This document shows, in pieces, positions 1-7,748 of a stretch of 14,477 bases of DNA. The position numbers and the translations under genes were made by a program. The notes under the pieces are model-generated. The model ran no database searches and was not told where the DNA came from. It was given only the letters and a program-made list of their open reading frames with translations. Every line of letters starts with the position of its first letter. Position 1 is the first letter of the stretch. Source of the stretch: Archangiaceae bacterium (GTDB taxonomy: Bacteria > Myxococcota > Myxococcia > Myxococcales > Myxococcaceae); the NCBI GenBank assembly GCA_023248915.1, contig JAHFDQ010000081.1, positions 1 through 14,477 of the forward strand, written 5' to 3'.

Positions 1-50
1 CGGGGCTTGGTCGTCGTGAAGGGTTTTCGGCCCCGGTCGCGACGCGGTTG

Positions 51-80
51 CCTACCTTGGGCGTATCGGACCTACCTTGG
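51..80. repeat. 10-bp direct repeat, two copies 20 bp apart
   Basis: CCTACCTTGG occurs at 51-60 and again at 71-80, separated by 10 unrelated bases. Read on the minus strand the unit is CCAAGGTAGG, and the stop codon (TAG) of the large surface-protein gene lies inside the copy at 71-80. The centre-to-centre distance of 20 bp is about two helical turns, which would suit a dimeric regulator. A local tandem duplication at the gene end is equally possible. The copies are directly visible; any role is inference. Confidence 0.7.
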
Positions 81-3000
81 CCAAATCAAGAGTGGTTCCG
101 TGTTGTTAGGACCTTTCGCGCCGCGCGAGAAACCTTTGCGCCGGTAGGTGAGGGCGAGCGCAACGCCAAGCGCTATTACACCGGAGCCGCCCGTCGATCC
201 ACAGCCGCAAGAGGCCGGCCTGGGCGTGATCGACTCGACGACGGCGGTGCGGAAGACCGCGACGGCCCGGGCGCCATCGGGGGCGACCGCCGTGACGGTG
301 AACGAATAGGGGCCTAGTCCCGCGCCGGGGTCGACGGTGCCGGAGATCGCGCCGTCGCTGGCCAGGGCGAGCCCCGGAGGAAGCCGGCCACCGTAGAGCC
401 GGGCGGTCGCGGGGGGCGCTCCCGAAACCAGCGCGGCGGCCTCGACCGCCTGGCCGCGAAGAAGCTCGGCCGGAAGGTCGGTGCGGAGCGAAGCGACCCC
501 CGCTTCCACGGTCAAGACGAAGGCGCCTTCCTGAGCGCGGCCCGAGCCGTCGTGTACTTCCAATCGCAGCGGGAAGACGCCCGCCGCCACCGGCGTCCCG
601 AGGATGAGCGCCACCTCGCCGGCAAAGGACAGCTCGAGGCCGGGCGGCAGCGGGCCCCTGGCGAGCGACCATTCCACCGGGGGCGCGAGCGGCGACTGGT
701 CGGCGTTTCGGGCGACGACGTCCAGGGCGAAGGACTCGCCGACGGCGGCGAGGGCGATTCCCGGCGTGACGACTTCGAGCCCGCTCGCCTCGAGCACCGT
801 CATCGACGCCTCGAACGAGGCGGTCGCTCCCGAGCCGTCGATCACCTGCGCGACGAAGGTCGCCGTCGTCCCGGCTGCCGCGGGGGTGACGCCCGCCAGC
901 CGACCCGCGGCGTCGAGCGCCAGCCCCGGCGGGAGCTGACCCGAAGCGACGCGCCAGGAGTAGGGCCAGGTTCCCCCCAGCGCCGAGAAGAAGTCCTCGT
1001 AGGGAACCGACCGGGCCAGGGGCGCGAGCCGCCGCGTGGCGACGGCGAGCTCGGACGTGAACGGGACGATTCGCAGCACCAGCCGCGCCGAAGCGCTGCG
1101 GCTTCCCGAAGAAACCGTCACCGAGAACGCCACCACCCCAGGGTCGACCGGAGTCCCGCTGAGCCGGCCATCGGAGTCGAGCATCAGCTCTGCCGGCAAC
1201 GGCTCCACCGCGGGGTCGGCCGCGAAGGTATACCCCCCCGTCCCTCCTCGCCCGGTCAGCCGCGTTTCGTACGGCACGCCCGCGCGCGCGTCGGGCAGCG
1301 ACAAATTCGAGACCTCGAGGGCCTGGGCCTCGATGGTGATCTCCTGCGAGGCGAGCCCGTCATCGTCAAACGAGATCTCGTCCACCTGACCCGCGCCAGG
1401 CGGGTTCACCAGCAGCCCCAGGTAGTAGGTCGCCGGAGGGGTGCCGGACGGCACACGGACCAGCTCGGTCGCGGAGTCCTCGGCGCCGGCCGCCAGCGTC
1501 ACCCTGCCCTCGTCGGCCAGCCCGGAGGCGGTCTCGATCAGCAGCACCGGGTCGAGCTCGGTCACGGCCGGGTTCACCGTCAGGACGTAGCGGTACCGCA
1601 CCTGCGAAGCCGCGAGGTTCCCTGCGTTCCGCACCCGGCGCGTCACCGCGATCAGCTCGCCCTGCCCTGCCTTGTCCGGCCCGACGACAGAAGCGGGCAC
1701 CAGGTCGGCGGCAGGAGCCCTCACCCGCTGCGCGGCCGACCGGTTGACGTCGTTGGACGGGTTCGCCTCGGCAGCCCCCGCCGCCGGCACCGCCACGGCG
1801 AAGACGTAGAAGAGGCCGGGCGCGAAACTCGCTCCAGACATCCCGCTCGCAGGAACGGGGGCGACCAGGTGCACGAGCGTCGACTCGCCCGGGCCCAGCG
1901 TCAGCCCTCCCACGAAGCCGATCTCGGGGTCGCTGGCGGCGTTCAGCACCGCGTTGTCCGAGAGGTAGAACACCACCGCGGCGCCCGCGGCCGTAGCTCC
2001 TCCGACGTTCGAGACCGTCGCTTCGACGCGCGCGTCCACCCCGAAGAACGCCGAGGCGGACAGCCCATTCGGCGGCAGCGCATCGCGGACCTCGACCGGC
2101 CCCACCGCCAGATCGGCCTGCTCGACCATCACCTGCGCCGAAGAGAAGGCGACATTATTGGTCTCGGACAGCTCGGCGATTGCCCCAGCCGCCGGCCCGT
2201 CGTCGAGCTGGAGCACCAGCAAGTAGGCGCCCTTCGGGACGCTCGCAGGCAGGGCGAAGCTCGGGTCTCGGGAAAGCGTCGCTCCGCCGGCGACCGTCTC
2301 GGCGCCGGAGTAAACGAGCAGATCGCCGGCGCCAAGGTCCGCGTCGGCCGAGAGCCAAACCTTGACCGAGGTGGTCCCCGCGGCGTCGAGCCCCTGGTTC
2401 GCCAGGACGAGGTGGGGTGCCAGAAGCTCGCCCGGCCCGGCCGTGGCGGGGCCGGTGATGCTCTCGGCCACGAGGTCCTCCCCCGGCCGCGGCGGCGCGT
2501 AGGTGGCCGCGACGTTGTCGGTCTCGTCGGACTCGGCGACGGCGCCGGCGGCGTCGAGCACGGCGATGACGTAGTAGCTGCCGGCGGCCGGCAGCGGCAC
2601 CGTCGAGACCGCCTGGTGCGCGAGCGTCGCCATCGGCCCCAGCGTGAAGGGCCCCTCTGCCGCGGGCGCGAGCGCGACGTCCAGCGCCGGCTCGTAGGTG
2701 GTGTTCGCGGACAGGAACAGGCGGTAGCTGAACCCATTCGCCGCCGCCTGCCCCCAGTTGCGCGCCACCAGATCGGTGGTGACCACCAGGTCGCTGCCGG
2801 CCTGGACGACCTGGCTGACTGCGAGGCTGACCGCCACCAGGTTCGGCAGCGCCGGCGGCCCGAACGTCACCGACTTCCCCGACGGGAAGTCCGCTAGCGC
2901 GCAGTAGGCGTACGGCTGGTTCGAGCACGGGAAGGCGGCGACCCCCTTGGTGCCGGTAGGGTCTTCGAGGCCCGCGCTCGCCGACAGCGCCGGCCCGGCG

Positions 3001-3527
3001 CCCGTCATCGGCCCGTAGAAGAATTCAATCACCCCGTTCTCCCAGAGCCTAACCTGGAAGGTGAGCGAGTAGGTCGCGCTGGCGGACCAGGCGTTCCAGT
3101 CGCGCCACTCGATCGCGAGGCCGGCGCCGTTCGGCCCCGCCAGCGCCTCCTGCTGCAGCTTCGACTGGGGGTTGCCGCCCTTCAGGTCGTCCCAGAGAGG
3201 GGCGATGACGCCATTCGGCAGGCCGCCCGAAGGCAGCGCCGCGTTGCCGGGGTAGTCGCAGGTGGCGCAGGCCGTCGGCTCGAAGAAGGCCACGCCGTTC
3301 GCGGTGACGACGAGCTCATCGTACGCCTTGCCGTAGAACGTGAAGGTGAACCCGAGCGGGACCGCCGCCCGGCCGTTGTCGAGCGGCGCGCTGCCCGCGA
3401 GCGCAACCGGGGCGGGCGTGGTGAGTGCCGGGTAGGCGGCCGACGCCTGCGTCGCCACGTACGTCTGGGCGTTCGCCTGGCCGGCGAGGAACGCGGCGAC
3501 CCCCAGCACGTAGCGCGCGAGCCTCAT
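72..3527 (-). CDS. Large exported surface protein with CARDB and putative-Ig repeats and a MYXO-CTERM tail
   Basis: A 1151-aa protein, probably exposed on the cell surface. It starts with a signal peptide (MRLARYVLGVAAFLAGQANA, cleavage near residue 20). Next is a region of about 200 residues rich in aromatic beta-strand motifs (GFTFTFYG, ANGVAFF, VIEFFYG), typical of myxobacterial surface modules. Residues from about 225 to 735 hold repeated CARDB-like domains, marked by 'DLVxxSxxGP', 'VxxxGxAAA' and 'E.NETDNVA'-type turns. About 737-825, 826-915, 916-1010 and 1011-1099 are four putative-Ig (He_PIG-like) domains, with 'LPPGLxLxxxGxxxGT' in repeats 2-4 and a looser version in the first. The tail has Cys1107-Gly-Cys1109, a Gly-rich hydrophobic helix and Arg-Arg-Lys at 1129-1131: the MYXO-CTERM layout, which directs processing and surface anchoring. 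Oddly, 20 more residues follow the basic cluster. The start has GGGAG 10 nt upstream. Adhesion is inferred from the repeats; the ligand is unknown. Confidence 0.9.
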   Translation of the reverse strand: MRLARYVLGVAAFLAGQANAQTYVATQASAAYPALTTPAPVALAGSAPLDNGRAAVPLGFTFTFYGKAYDELVVTANGVAFFEPTACATCDYPGNAALPSGGLPNGVIAPLWDDLKGGNPQSKLQQEALAGPNGAGLAIEWRDWNAWSASATYSLTFQVRLWENGVIEFFYGPMTGAGPALSASAGLEDPTGTKGVAAFPCSNQPYAYCALADFPSGKSVTFGPPALPNLVAVSLAVSQVVQAGSDLVVTTDLVARNWGQAAANGFSYRLFLSANTTYEPALDVALAPAAEGPFTLGPMATLAHQAVSTVPLPAAGSYYVIAVLDAAGAVAESDETDNVAATYAPPRPGEDLVAESITGPATAGPGELLAPHLVLANQGLDAAGTTSVKVWLSADADLGAGDLLVYSGAETVAGGATLSRDPSFALPASVPKGAYLLVLQLDDGPAAGAIAELSETNNVAFSSAQVMVEQADLAVGPVEVRDALPPNGLSASAFFGVDARVEATVSNVGGATAAGAAVVFYLSDNAVLNAASDPEIGFVGGLTLGPGESTLVHLVAPVPASGMSGASFAPGLFYVFAVAVPAAGAAEANPSNDVNRSAAQRVRAPAADLVPASVVGPDKAGQGELIAVTRRVRNAGNLAASQVRYRYVLTVNPAVTELDPVLLIETASGLADEGRVTLAAGAEDSATELVRVPSGTPPATYYLGLLVNPPGAGQVDEISFDDDGLASQEITIEAQALEVSNLSLPDARAGVPYETRLTGRGGTGGYTFAADPAVEPLPAELMLDSDGRLSGTPVDPGVVAFSVTVSSGSRSASARLVLRIVPFTSELAVATRRLAPLARSVPYEDFFSALGGTWPYSWRVASGQLPPGLALDAAGRLAGVTPAAAGTTATFVAQVIDGSGATASFEASMTVLEASGLEVVTPGIALAAVGESFALDVVARNADQSPLAPPVEWSLARGPLPPGLELSFAGEVALILGTPVAAGVFPLRLEVHDGSGRAQEGAFVLTVEAGVASLRTDLPAELLRGQAVEAAALVSGAPPATARLYGGRLPPGLALASDGAISGTVDPGAGLGPYSFTVTAVAPDGARAVAVFRTAVVESITPRPASCGCGSTGGSGVIALGVALALTYRRKGFSRGAKGPNNTEPLLIWPR
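111..143. repeat. Imperfect 12/13-bp direct repeat inside the 3' end of the surface-protein gene
   Basis: ACCTTTCGCGCCG at 111-123 and ACCTTTGCGCCG at 132-143 differ by one inserted base and are spaced 21 bp apart. On the coding (minus) strand the first-read copy encodes the Arg-Arg-Lys-Gly that closes the MYXO-CTERM signal. The second-read copy falls in the 20-residue extension after it, so part of that extension looks like a shifted duplicate of the end of the signal. Confidence 0.55.
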
Positions 3528-3619
3528 CGACGGCCATCTCCCGTTTCCCCCGGCCGGGGCGGCACCTTATATGTCAGACTCCGTTGAATCGCGCCCGGGT
3601 GATGGGAGTCGTTGAGCCG
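3528..3619. promoter_or_regulatory. Divergent intergenic region between the surface protein and the exported-protein cassette
   Basis: This 92-bp gap separates two divergent starts and must hold promoters for both. It contains one AT-rich island (TTATAT at 3567-3572, reading TATAAG from 3572 to 3567 on the minus strand) that could be a -10 element in either direction, but I see no convincing -35 partner. A perfect 12-bp GC palindrome, CCCCGGCCGGGG, lies at 3548-3559, in what would be the leader of the minus-strand gene. GGGAG at 3604-3608 can serve the plus-strand start at 3620. Confidence 0.35.
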
Positions 3620-4720
3620 ATGCGACGCAGCGCAGCAGGGCTTTTACTGGTGGCGGGCGCGGCCCTGGCGGCGGCTCCGGCGCGCGCCCCCTCGCACGAG
3701 GCGCTGCGCACCCACTGCCTCCTCTGGGCGGCCGACCCGAAGAGCCCCTGGGCGATGGCGCACGGCGTCACCGCCCTCGGCACCGCGTTCGCCGCGTCCG
3801 ACGGGCGGCGCGCCGCCAACGTCATCGTCGGCGACTTCCTCACCCAGGCGCCCGAAGGCTCGCTGAACCCGTACGCGTTCGCCCACTTCGCGCCCGACGG
3901 CACGCCCATCGAGCCTCACGCCAACCTGAACGCCAAGACGCTGGTGCTGGCGGGGCTGCCCCCGTCCACGAAGTTCAAGACGTCCTTCGGGCAGGTAACC
4001 CTCCAGCAGCTGACCGACGGCGTGCAGCGCGGCTTCCTCCACGCCCCCGCCAGCGAAGAGTACTGGCGCACCATGGCGTGGACGCTCGACCTGCTCTCGG
4101 CCCTGCACACCCCCGGGCCAGGGGCCGTATTCAAGAACGGCGCCGGCGACAGCGTCGACCTCGACCAGGTGATGGACGACGGCCTGGCCTACCTGGAGAA
4201 GGCAGAGGAAGACTTGGCCGAGGGCCTGGCCAAGGGGCAGCCCGAGGTGCCGAAGCGCAAGCAGGGCATCTACGCGCACAACTGCGGCGGGCTGCACCTG
4301 GTGCAGGCGGTGAATTCGTGGGCGCGCTTCCCCGCGGTGAGGAAGCGCTGGGGCGCGCGTTTCACCCGGCAGGTGGACGTGCTCTTCTACCGGCTCGGTT
4401 CCGAGGCGCGGCAGTACGACGCCGCGCTGGCGGCGGCGCCCCAGTACAAGCTGCAGATTCTGGTCCAGATGGTGAAGTTCTACGGCCACTTCCTCGAGAC
4501 CGCCGGCCGACTGAAGGCGGACGGCTCGATCGTCCCGACCGAAGAGCAGAAGCGCACCGTCGAGAAAGCCAAGGCGCTGCTCGACCACGCGGTGCGCGAG
4601 CTGCAGGCGGCCAAGGCGTTCGAGTCGATGGACTCGCTGAAGAAGTCGCAACCCCAGGTGTACCTCGATCTCATCGGCGACTCGTGCCACGCCGCGCACG
4701 GCTGGGACTACTGGCGCTGA
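3620..4720 (+). CDS. Exported protein of unknown function, alpha-helical, with Cys/His clusters
   Basis: A 366-aa protein that I do not recognise as a named family. The start at 3620 gives a clean signal peptide (MRRSAAGLLLVAGAALAAAPARA, cleavage near residue 23). An in-frame ATG at 3602 would only add six residues ahead of it, and the frame is open further upstream without a plausible signal. The mature part looks mostly helical. Two clusters stand out: A-H-N-C-G-G-L-H with His220, Cys222 and His226, and D-S-C-H-A-A-H-G-W near the C terminus with Cys356, His357 and His360. These could bind a metal or form a disulfide; neither is a CxxCH heme site. The gene lies 45 bp upstream of the PHP-domain lipoprotein on the same strand, so a shared periplasmic task is plausible but unproven. 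Confidence 0.8.
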   Translation: MRRSAAGLLLVAGAALAAAPARAPSHEALRTHCLLWAADPKSPWAMAHGVTALGTAFAASDGRRAANVIVGDFLTQAPEGSLNPYAFAHFAPDGTPIEPHANLNAKTLVLAGLPPSTKFKTSFGQVTLQQLTDGVQRGFLHAPASEEYWRTMAWTLDLLSALHTPGPGAVFKNGAGDSVDLDQVMDDGLAYLEKAEEDLAEGLAKGQPEVPKRKQGIYAHNCGGLHLVQAVNSWARFPAVRKRWGARFTRQVDVLFYRLGSEARQYDAALAAAPQYKLQILVQMVKFYGHFLETAGRLKADGSIVPTEEQKRTVEKAKALLDHAVRELQAAKAFESMDSLKKSQPQVYLDLIGDSCHAAHGWDYWR

Positions 4721-4729
4721 GCGTTTCCG

Positions 4730-4759
4730 TTGTGGTTCCGGCCCGGGCACGGCTAGAAC
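4730..4759 (+). promoter_or_regulatory. Candidate promoter giving a very short or leaderless mRNA for the PHP lipoprotein
   Basis: TTGTGG at 4730-4735 and TAGAAC at 4754-4759 are separated by 18 bp, a possible sigma-70-type pair. The -10-like hexamer ends only 6 nt before the ATG at 4766, so transcription would start at or next to the start codon. Consistent with this, no Shine-Dalgarno sequence lies before that ATG (the preceding bases are AACCCACCC), unlike the strong one before the next gene. The match to consensus is modest. Confidence 0.33.
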
Positions 4760-4765
4760 CCACCC

Positions 4766-7747
4766 ATGCGAAAAGCTCTGCTTGCCTCGGTTCTCGGGCT
4801 GGGCGCGGCGACAGTCGTTCCCGCCGTGCTGTCCGGCTGCACCAACGAAGGCTGTTTGGCCGACGAACCCGGGTGCAAGGTGCCGTCGCCGTGCCAGAAG
4901 CTGTCCTTCACCTGCGACACCGCCGCGGGGCTCGACGTGCGCACCGTGACCGACGCGCGCCGCGACCGGCCGGGCGGCTGGGACGGCCTGGCCTCGAACG
5001 GCGACGTGCTGCTCACCAACGGCAAGGTGGTCGCGACGATCGCAGGCATCGGCCACCAGAACTTCCTCGACCCGAACGGGGGCTCGTTGCTCGACCTGGC
5101 CAACGTCGGCAAGGGCAACGACGGCCTCAACCAGGTGCTGCAGGTGGTCGGCATCCTCCCCGGCGACTCGGTCGAGTACACCTCGCTCGACCTCATCTCG
5201 GAGAAGCCCACGCGCGTGGCCGTTCAGGCCGCGGGCACGCTGCTCGGCCACCCCGACCTGAAGGTGCACACCCTGTACGAGGTCTGGCCCTGCGAGCCGG
5301 GCGTGCGCGTGCGCACCGAGATCTTCAACGGGGAAACCACCCAGCAGCTCTGGGCGCTGTCCGACGGCTGGTACTGGAGCAAGCGCGAGGCCCTGCCCTT
5401 CACCCCGGGCAAGGGTGCAGGCTTCGAACACCCTTCGTTCGGCCTGTTGACCGTCAACGACGTCTACCGGCTGGTCCCGTACCTCGGCGCCAGCTCTCAC
5501 TCGGCGCCCTACGCGAGCTACGCGGAAGTGAGCTGCACCGACTCGCTGCTCGAGGGCTTCCAGTCCGAGACGGTGTCGACCGCCGGCCTTCGCCGCGCGG
5601 TGGTGCCGCCCCGCGATTACCAGGTGTTCGAGCGCTTTGTCGCGGTGGCTCCGTCGGCCGACGTCGCGGGCGCGGGCGACATCGCGATGGACCTGCGCAC
5701 CCAGCTCTTCCACGAGGCGACGGTGCGGCTGGTGGGCAAGGTCGACCTGCCGGGCGTGACGGCGCTTACCGGCGAGCGCGAGGTCAGCGTGCAGGTGAGC
5801 GAAGGCCACGCCGCCGACGACGCGACCGCGCGCACTCCTTGGACGCAGGTCGTCCCCCAGTCTGATGGCCGCTTCCACGTGCTCGTCCCCGCGGGGAAGC
5901 CCTACGTCATCGAGGTCTGGTCGTTCGGCCAGAAGGCGATCGAGAAGGAGATCCCGGCCGCGACCGCCGACGCCGATCTCGGCACCTTCACCCTGCCCTC
6001 GACCGCGAAGGTCTCCTTCCAGGTCACCGACGCCGACACCTCTGCGGGCGTGGACGCCGAGATCTTCGTGCTGCCCGCGGACGACGCGACCAAGGCCGGC
6101 AGCGCCGGCACCTTCCACGGCCAGTTCGGCACCTGCCACCCCTGGCTGGGGCAACCGCCGGGCGCCTCGCCGGCCTGCAACCGCGTGCTCGTCCACGACG
6201 GAACGGCGACGGCCGAGGTGCCGGCCGGCAACTTCCACTTCCTCGCCTTCCACGGCCCGTTCTGGACGCTCGGGCACCAGGTGGTCGCCTTGACGCCGAC
6301 GGCCCAGACGATCGCCTTCAGCCTGAAGAAGCTGGCGCTTCAGCCCGCGGGCAGCCTCACGGGAGACTTCCACGTGCACGGCGCGGCGAGCTTCGACAGC
6401 AGCATTCCCGATCTCGACCGCACCCTGTCGTTCTCGGCCAGCGACGTGCAGGTCATCGTCGCGACCGACCACGACGTCGTCTACGACTACTCGGTGGCGC
6501 TTTCCCAGCTCGGGCTCACCAGCCGCATCAGCCTGGTCGCCGGCGTCGAGACCACCGGCCACATACCCTTCATGCGCATTCCGGACTACGGCTTTCCGCT
6601 GGTCATCGGCCACTACAACTTCTGGCCGCTCCGGTACGATCCCACCTTGCCCAGGAACGGCGGCCCGTACGACGAGCTGGTCGAGCCCGGCGAGCTGTTC
6701 GACCGGACCAAGCCGCTCTTCACCGGCAACTCCGTCATCGAGCTGAACCACCCCTGGGCCGACCCCGAGTTCGGCCGCGACCTGGGCTTCCCACGCGCCC
6801 TGTCGCTGAACACGCTCGAAGACCTGCCCTCGGCCGACAACGGCACCGCCGCCGGCATGTTCGTGCGGCCTCCGAGGGCCGACTTTCCCAAGAACGACTC
6901 GCACGACGCGCAGGAAGTCATGAACGGCTCGAAGAACGAGTCGCTGGCCGCCTACCGCGCCTTCTGGTTCTTCATGCTGAACCAACCGCGCGAACTCAAG
7001 GTCGGGACCGCCAACTCCGACTCGCACGGTCTGACCGACAGCACACTGGGCATGCCGCGCAATGTAGTCTGGGCGGCCACCCAGGCGGGGCCCGGCTTCA
7101 ACGTCGACACCTTCAACCAGGCGGTGAAGGAAGGCCGCGTGCTCGGCACCAACGGGCCGATCATCGAGGCCTCGGTGGACGACGACGGCGGCGGCATTCA
7201 CGCGTTCGGGCTCGTGCCGTTCAAGCCCAAGACCGGCGGCAAGGTGCACGTGAAAGTCTCGGCGGCGCCCTGGGTGCCCGTGCAGGAGGTGCGCTTCGTC
7301 GTCAACGGCAAGGTGGTGAAGACGGTCTCGGGTTCGTCGCTGGCGAGTCCCGGCGAACCGTTCGGGTCCGTCGGGCTGGTGCGGTTGGAGGGGGACGTGC
7401 CCCTGTCCGACCTCATCTCGGGCACCCGCGACGCGTGGATTGTCGTCGAGGCGGGCCTGACGCTGCCGCTCACCGGCGACCTGGGCGGAACGCTCGACGG
7501 CCAGCCCGACGGAGTCCCCGACACCGGCGACAACAACGGCGACGGAGTGGTGAACGCCGATGACGTCGCCCCGGGCCAGAAGTACGGGCCGCTGAAGACG
7601 TTCGACCCGCCTGCCGACCCGGCCGACCCGCTCTTCGCGTTCGGCGCCATCACCGAGGGCTACCCCTTCGCCTTCACCAACCCCTTCGTGCTCGACGTGG
7701 ACGGCAACGGGCGCTTCGACGCTCCGGGCGTTCAGGGAGGTAACTAA
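4766..7747 (+). CDS. CehA/McbA-type PHP-domain metallohydrolase lipoprotein
   Basis: A 993-aa lipoprotein. The signal ends in a lipobox (L-S-G-Cys25), followed by a Cys-rich linker (Cys30, 37, 43, 50). The next roughly 480 residues look like beta-sandwich modules. The catalytic part is a PHP-type metallohydrolase of the CehA/McbA group. The visible metal ligands are His536-Val-His538 (GDFHVHG), T-D-H-D at 567-570, Glu595 (GVETTGH), His662 (ELNHPW) and Asp752/His754 (NSDSH). These match the HxH, TDHD, E, H and DxH pattern of the superfamily, so a di- or trinuclear metal centre cleaving esters or phosphoesters is likely; the substrate is unknown. The C terminus has two calcium-loop-like segments, 922-933 (DNNGDGVVNADD) and 977-985 (DVDGNGRFD). 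It is far longer than a bare PHP domain. It ends 1 nt before the barrel gene. Confidence 0.88.
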   Translation: MRKALLASVLGLGAATVVPAVLSGCTNEGCLADEPGCKVPSPCQKLSFTCDTAAGLDVRTVTDARRDRPGGWDGLASNGDVLLTNGKVVATIAGIGHQNFLDPNGGSLLDLANVGKGNDGLNQVLQVVGILPGDSVEYTSLDLISEKPTRVAVQAAGTLLGHPDLKVHTLYEVWPCEPGVRVRTEIFNGETTQQLWALSDGWYWSKREALPFTPGKGAGFEHPSFGLLTVNDVYRLVPYLGASSHSAPYASYAEVSCTDSLLEGFQSETVSTAGLRRAVVPPRDYQVFERFVAVAPSADVAGAGDIAMDLRTQLFHEATVRLVGKVDLPGVTALTGEREVSVQVSEGHAADDATARTPWTQVVPQSDGRFHVLVPAGKPYVIEVWSFGQKAIEKEIPAATADADLGTFTLPSTAKVSFQVTDADTSAGVDAEIFVLPADDATKAGSAGTFHGQFGTCHPWLGQPPGASPACNRVLVHDGTATAEVPAGNFHFLAFHGPFWTLGHQVVALTPTAQTIAFSLKKLALQPAGSLTGDFHVHGAASFDSSIPDLDRTLSFSASDVQVIVATDHDVVYDYSVALSQLGLTSRISLVAGVETTGHIPFMRIPDYGFPLVIGHYNFWPLRYDPTLPRNGGPYDELVEPGELFDRTKPLFTGNSVIELNHPWADPEFGRDLGFPRALSLNTLEDLPSADNGTAAGMFVRPPRADFPKNDSHDAQEVMNGSKNESLAAYRAFWFFMLNQPRELKVGTANSDSHGLTDSTLGMPRNVVWAATQAGPGFNVDTFNQAVKEGRVLGTNGPIIEASVDDDGGGIHAFGLVPFKPKTGGKVHVKVSAAPWVPVQEVRFVVNGKVVKTVSGSSLASPGEPFGSVGLVRLEGDVPLSDLISGTRDAWIVVEAGLTLPLTGDLGGTLDGQPDGVPDTGDNNGDGVVNADDVAPGQKYGPLKTFDPPADPADPLFAFGAITEGYPFAFTNPFVLDVDGNGRFDAPGVQGGN
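7735..7740 (+). promoter_or_regulatory. Strong ribosome-binding site for the barrel gene, inside the hydrolase gene
   Basis: GGGAGG lies within the last codons of the PHP lipoprotein gene, 8 nt before the ATG at 7749. The hydrolase stop (TAA, 7745-7747) falls between the site and the ATG, leaving one intergenic base. This arrangement suggests translational coupling of the two genes. Confidence 0.75.
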
Positions 7748-7748
7748 G

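Noticed and set aside
1..35. CGGGGC ... GCCCCG inverted repeat as a terminator of the surface-protein gene
   Set aside because: The arms are only 6 bp with a 23-nt loop and no T-run; such pairs are expected by chance at this GC content.
552..2897. 781-codon open frame on the plus strand
   Set aside because: It is antisense to the surface-protein gene. Composition is extremely Arg/Gly/His-rich, with no signal or motif; the opposite strand encodes clear repeat domains.
4078..5865. 595-codon plus-strand frame across the junction of the first two cassette genes
   Set aside because: It overlaps both genes in another frame, and its product is low-complexity Arg/Gly/Ala. Both overlapped genes have signal peptides and recognisable features.
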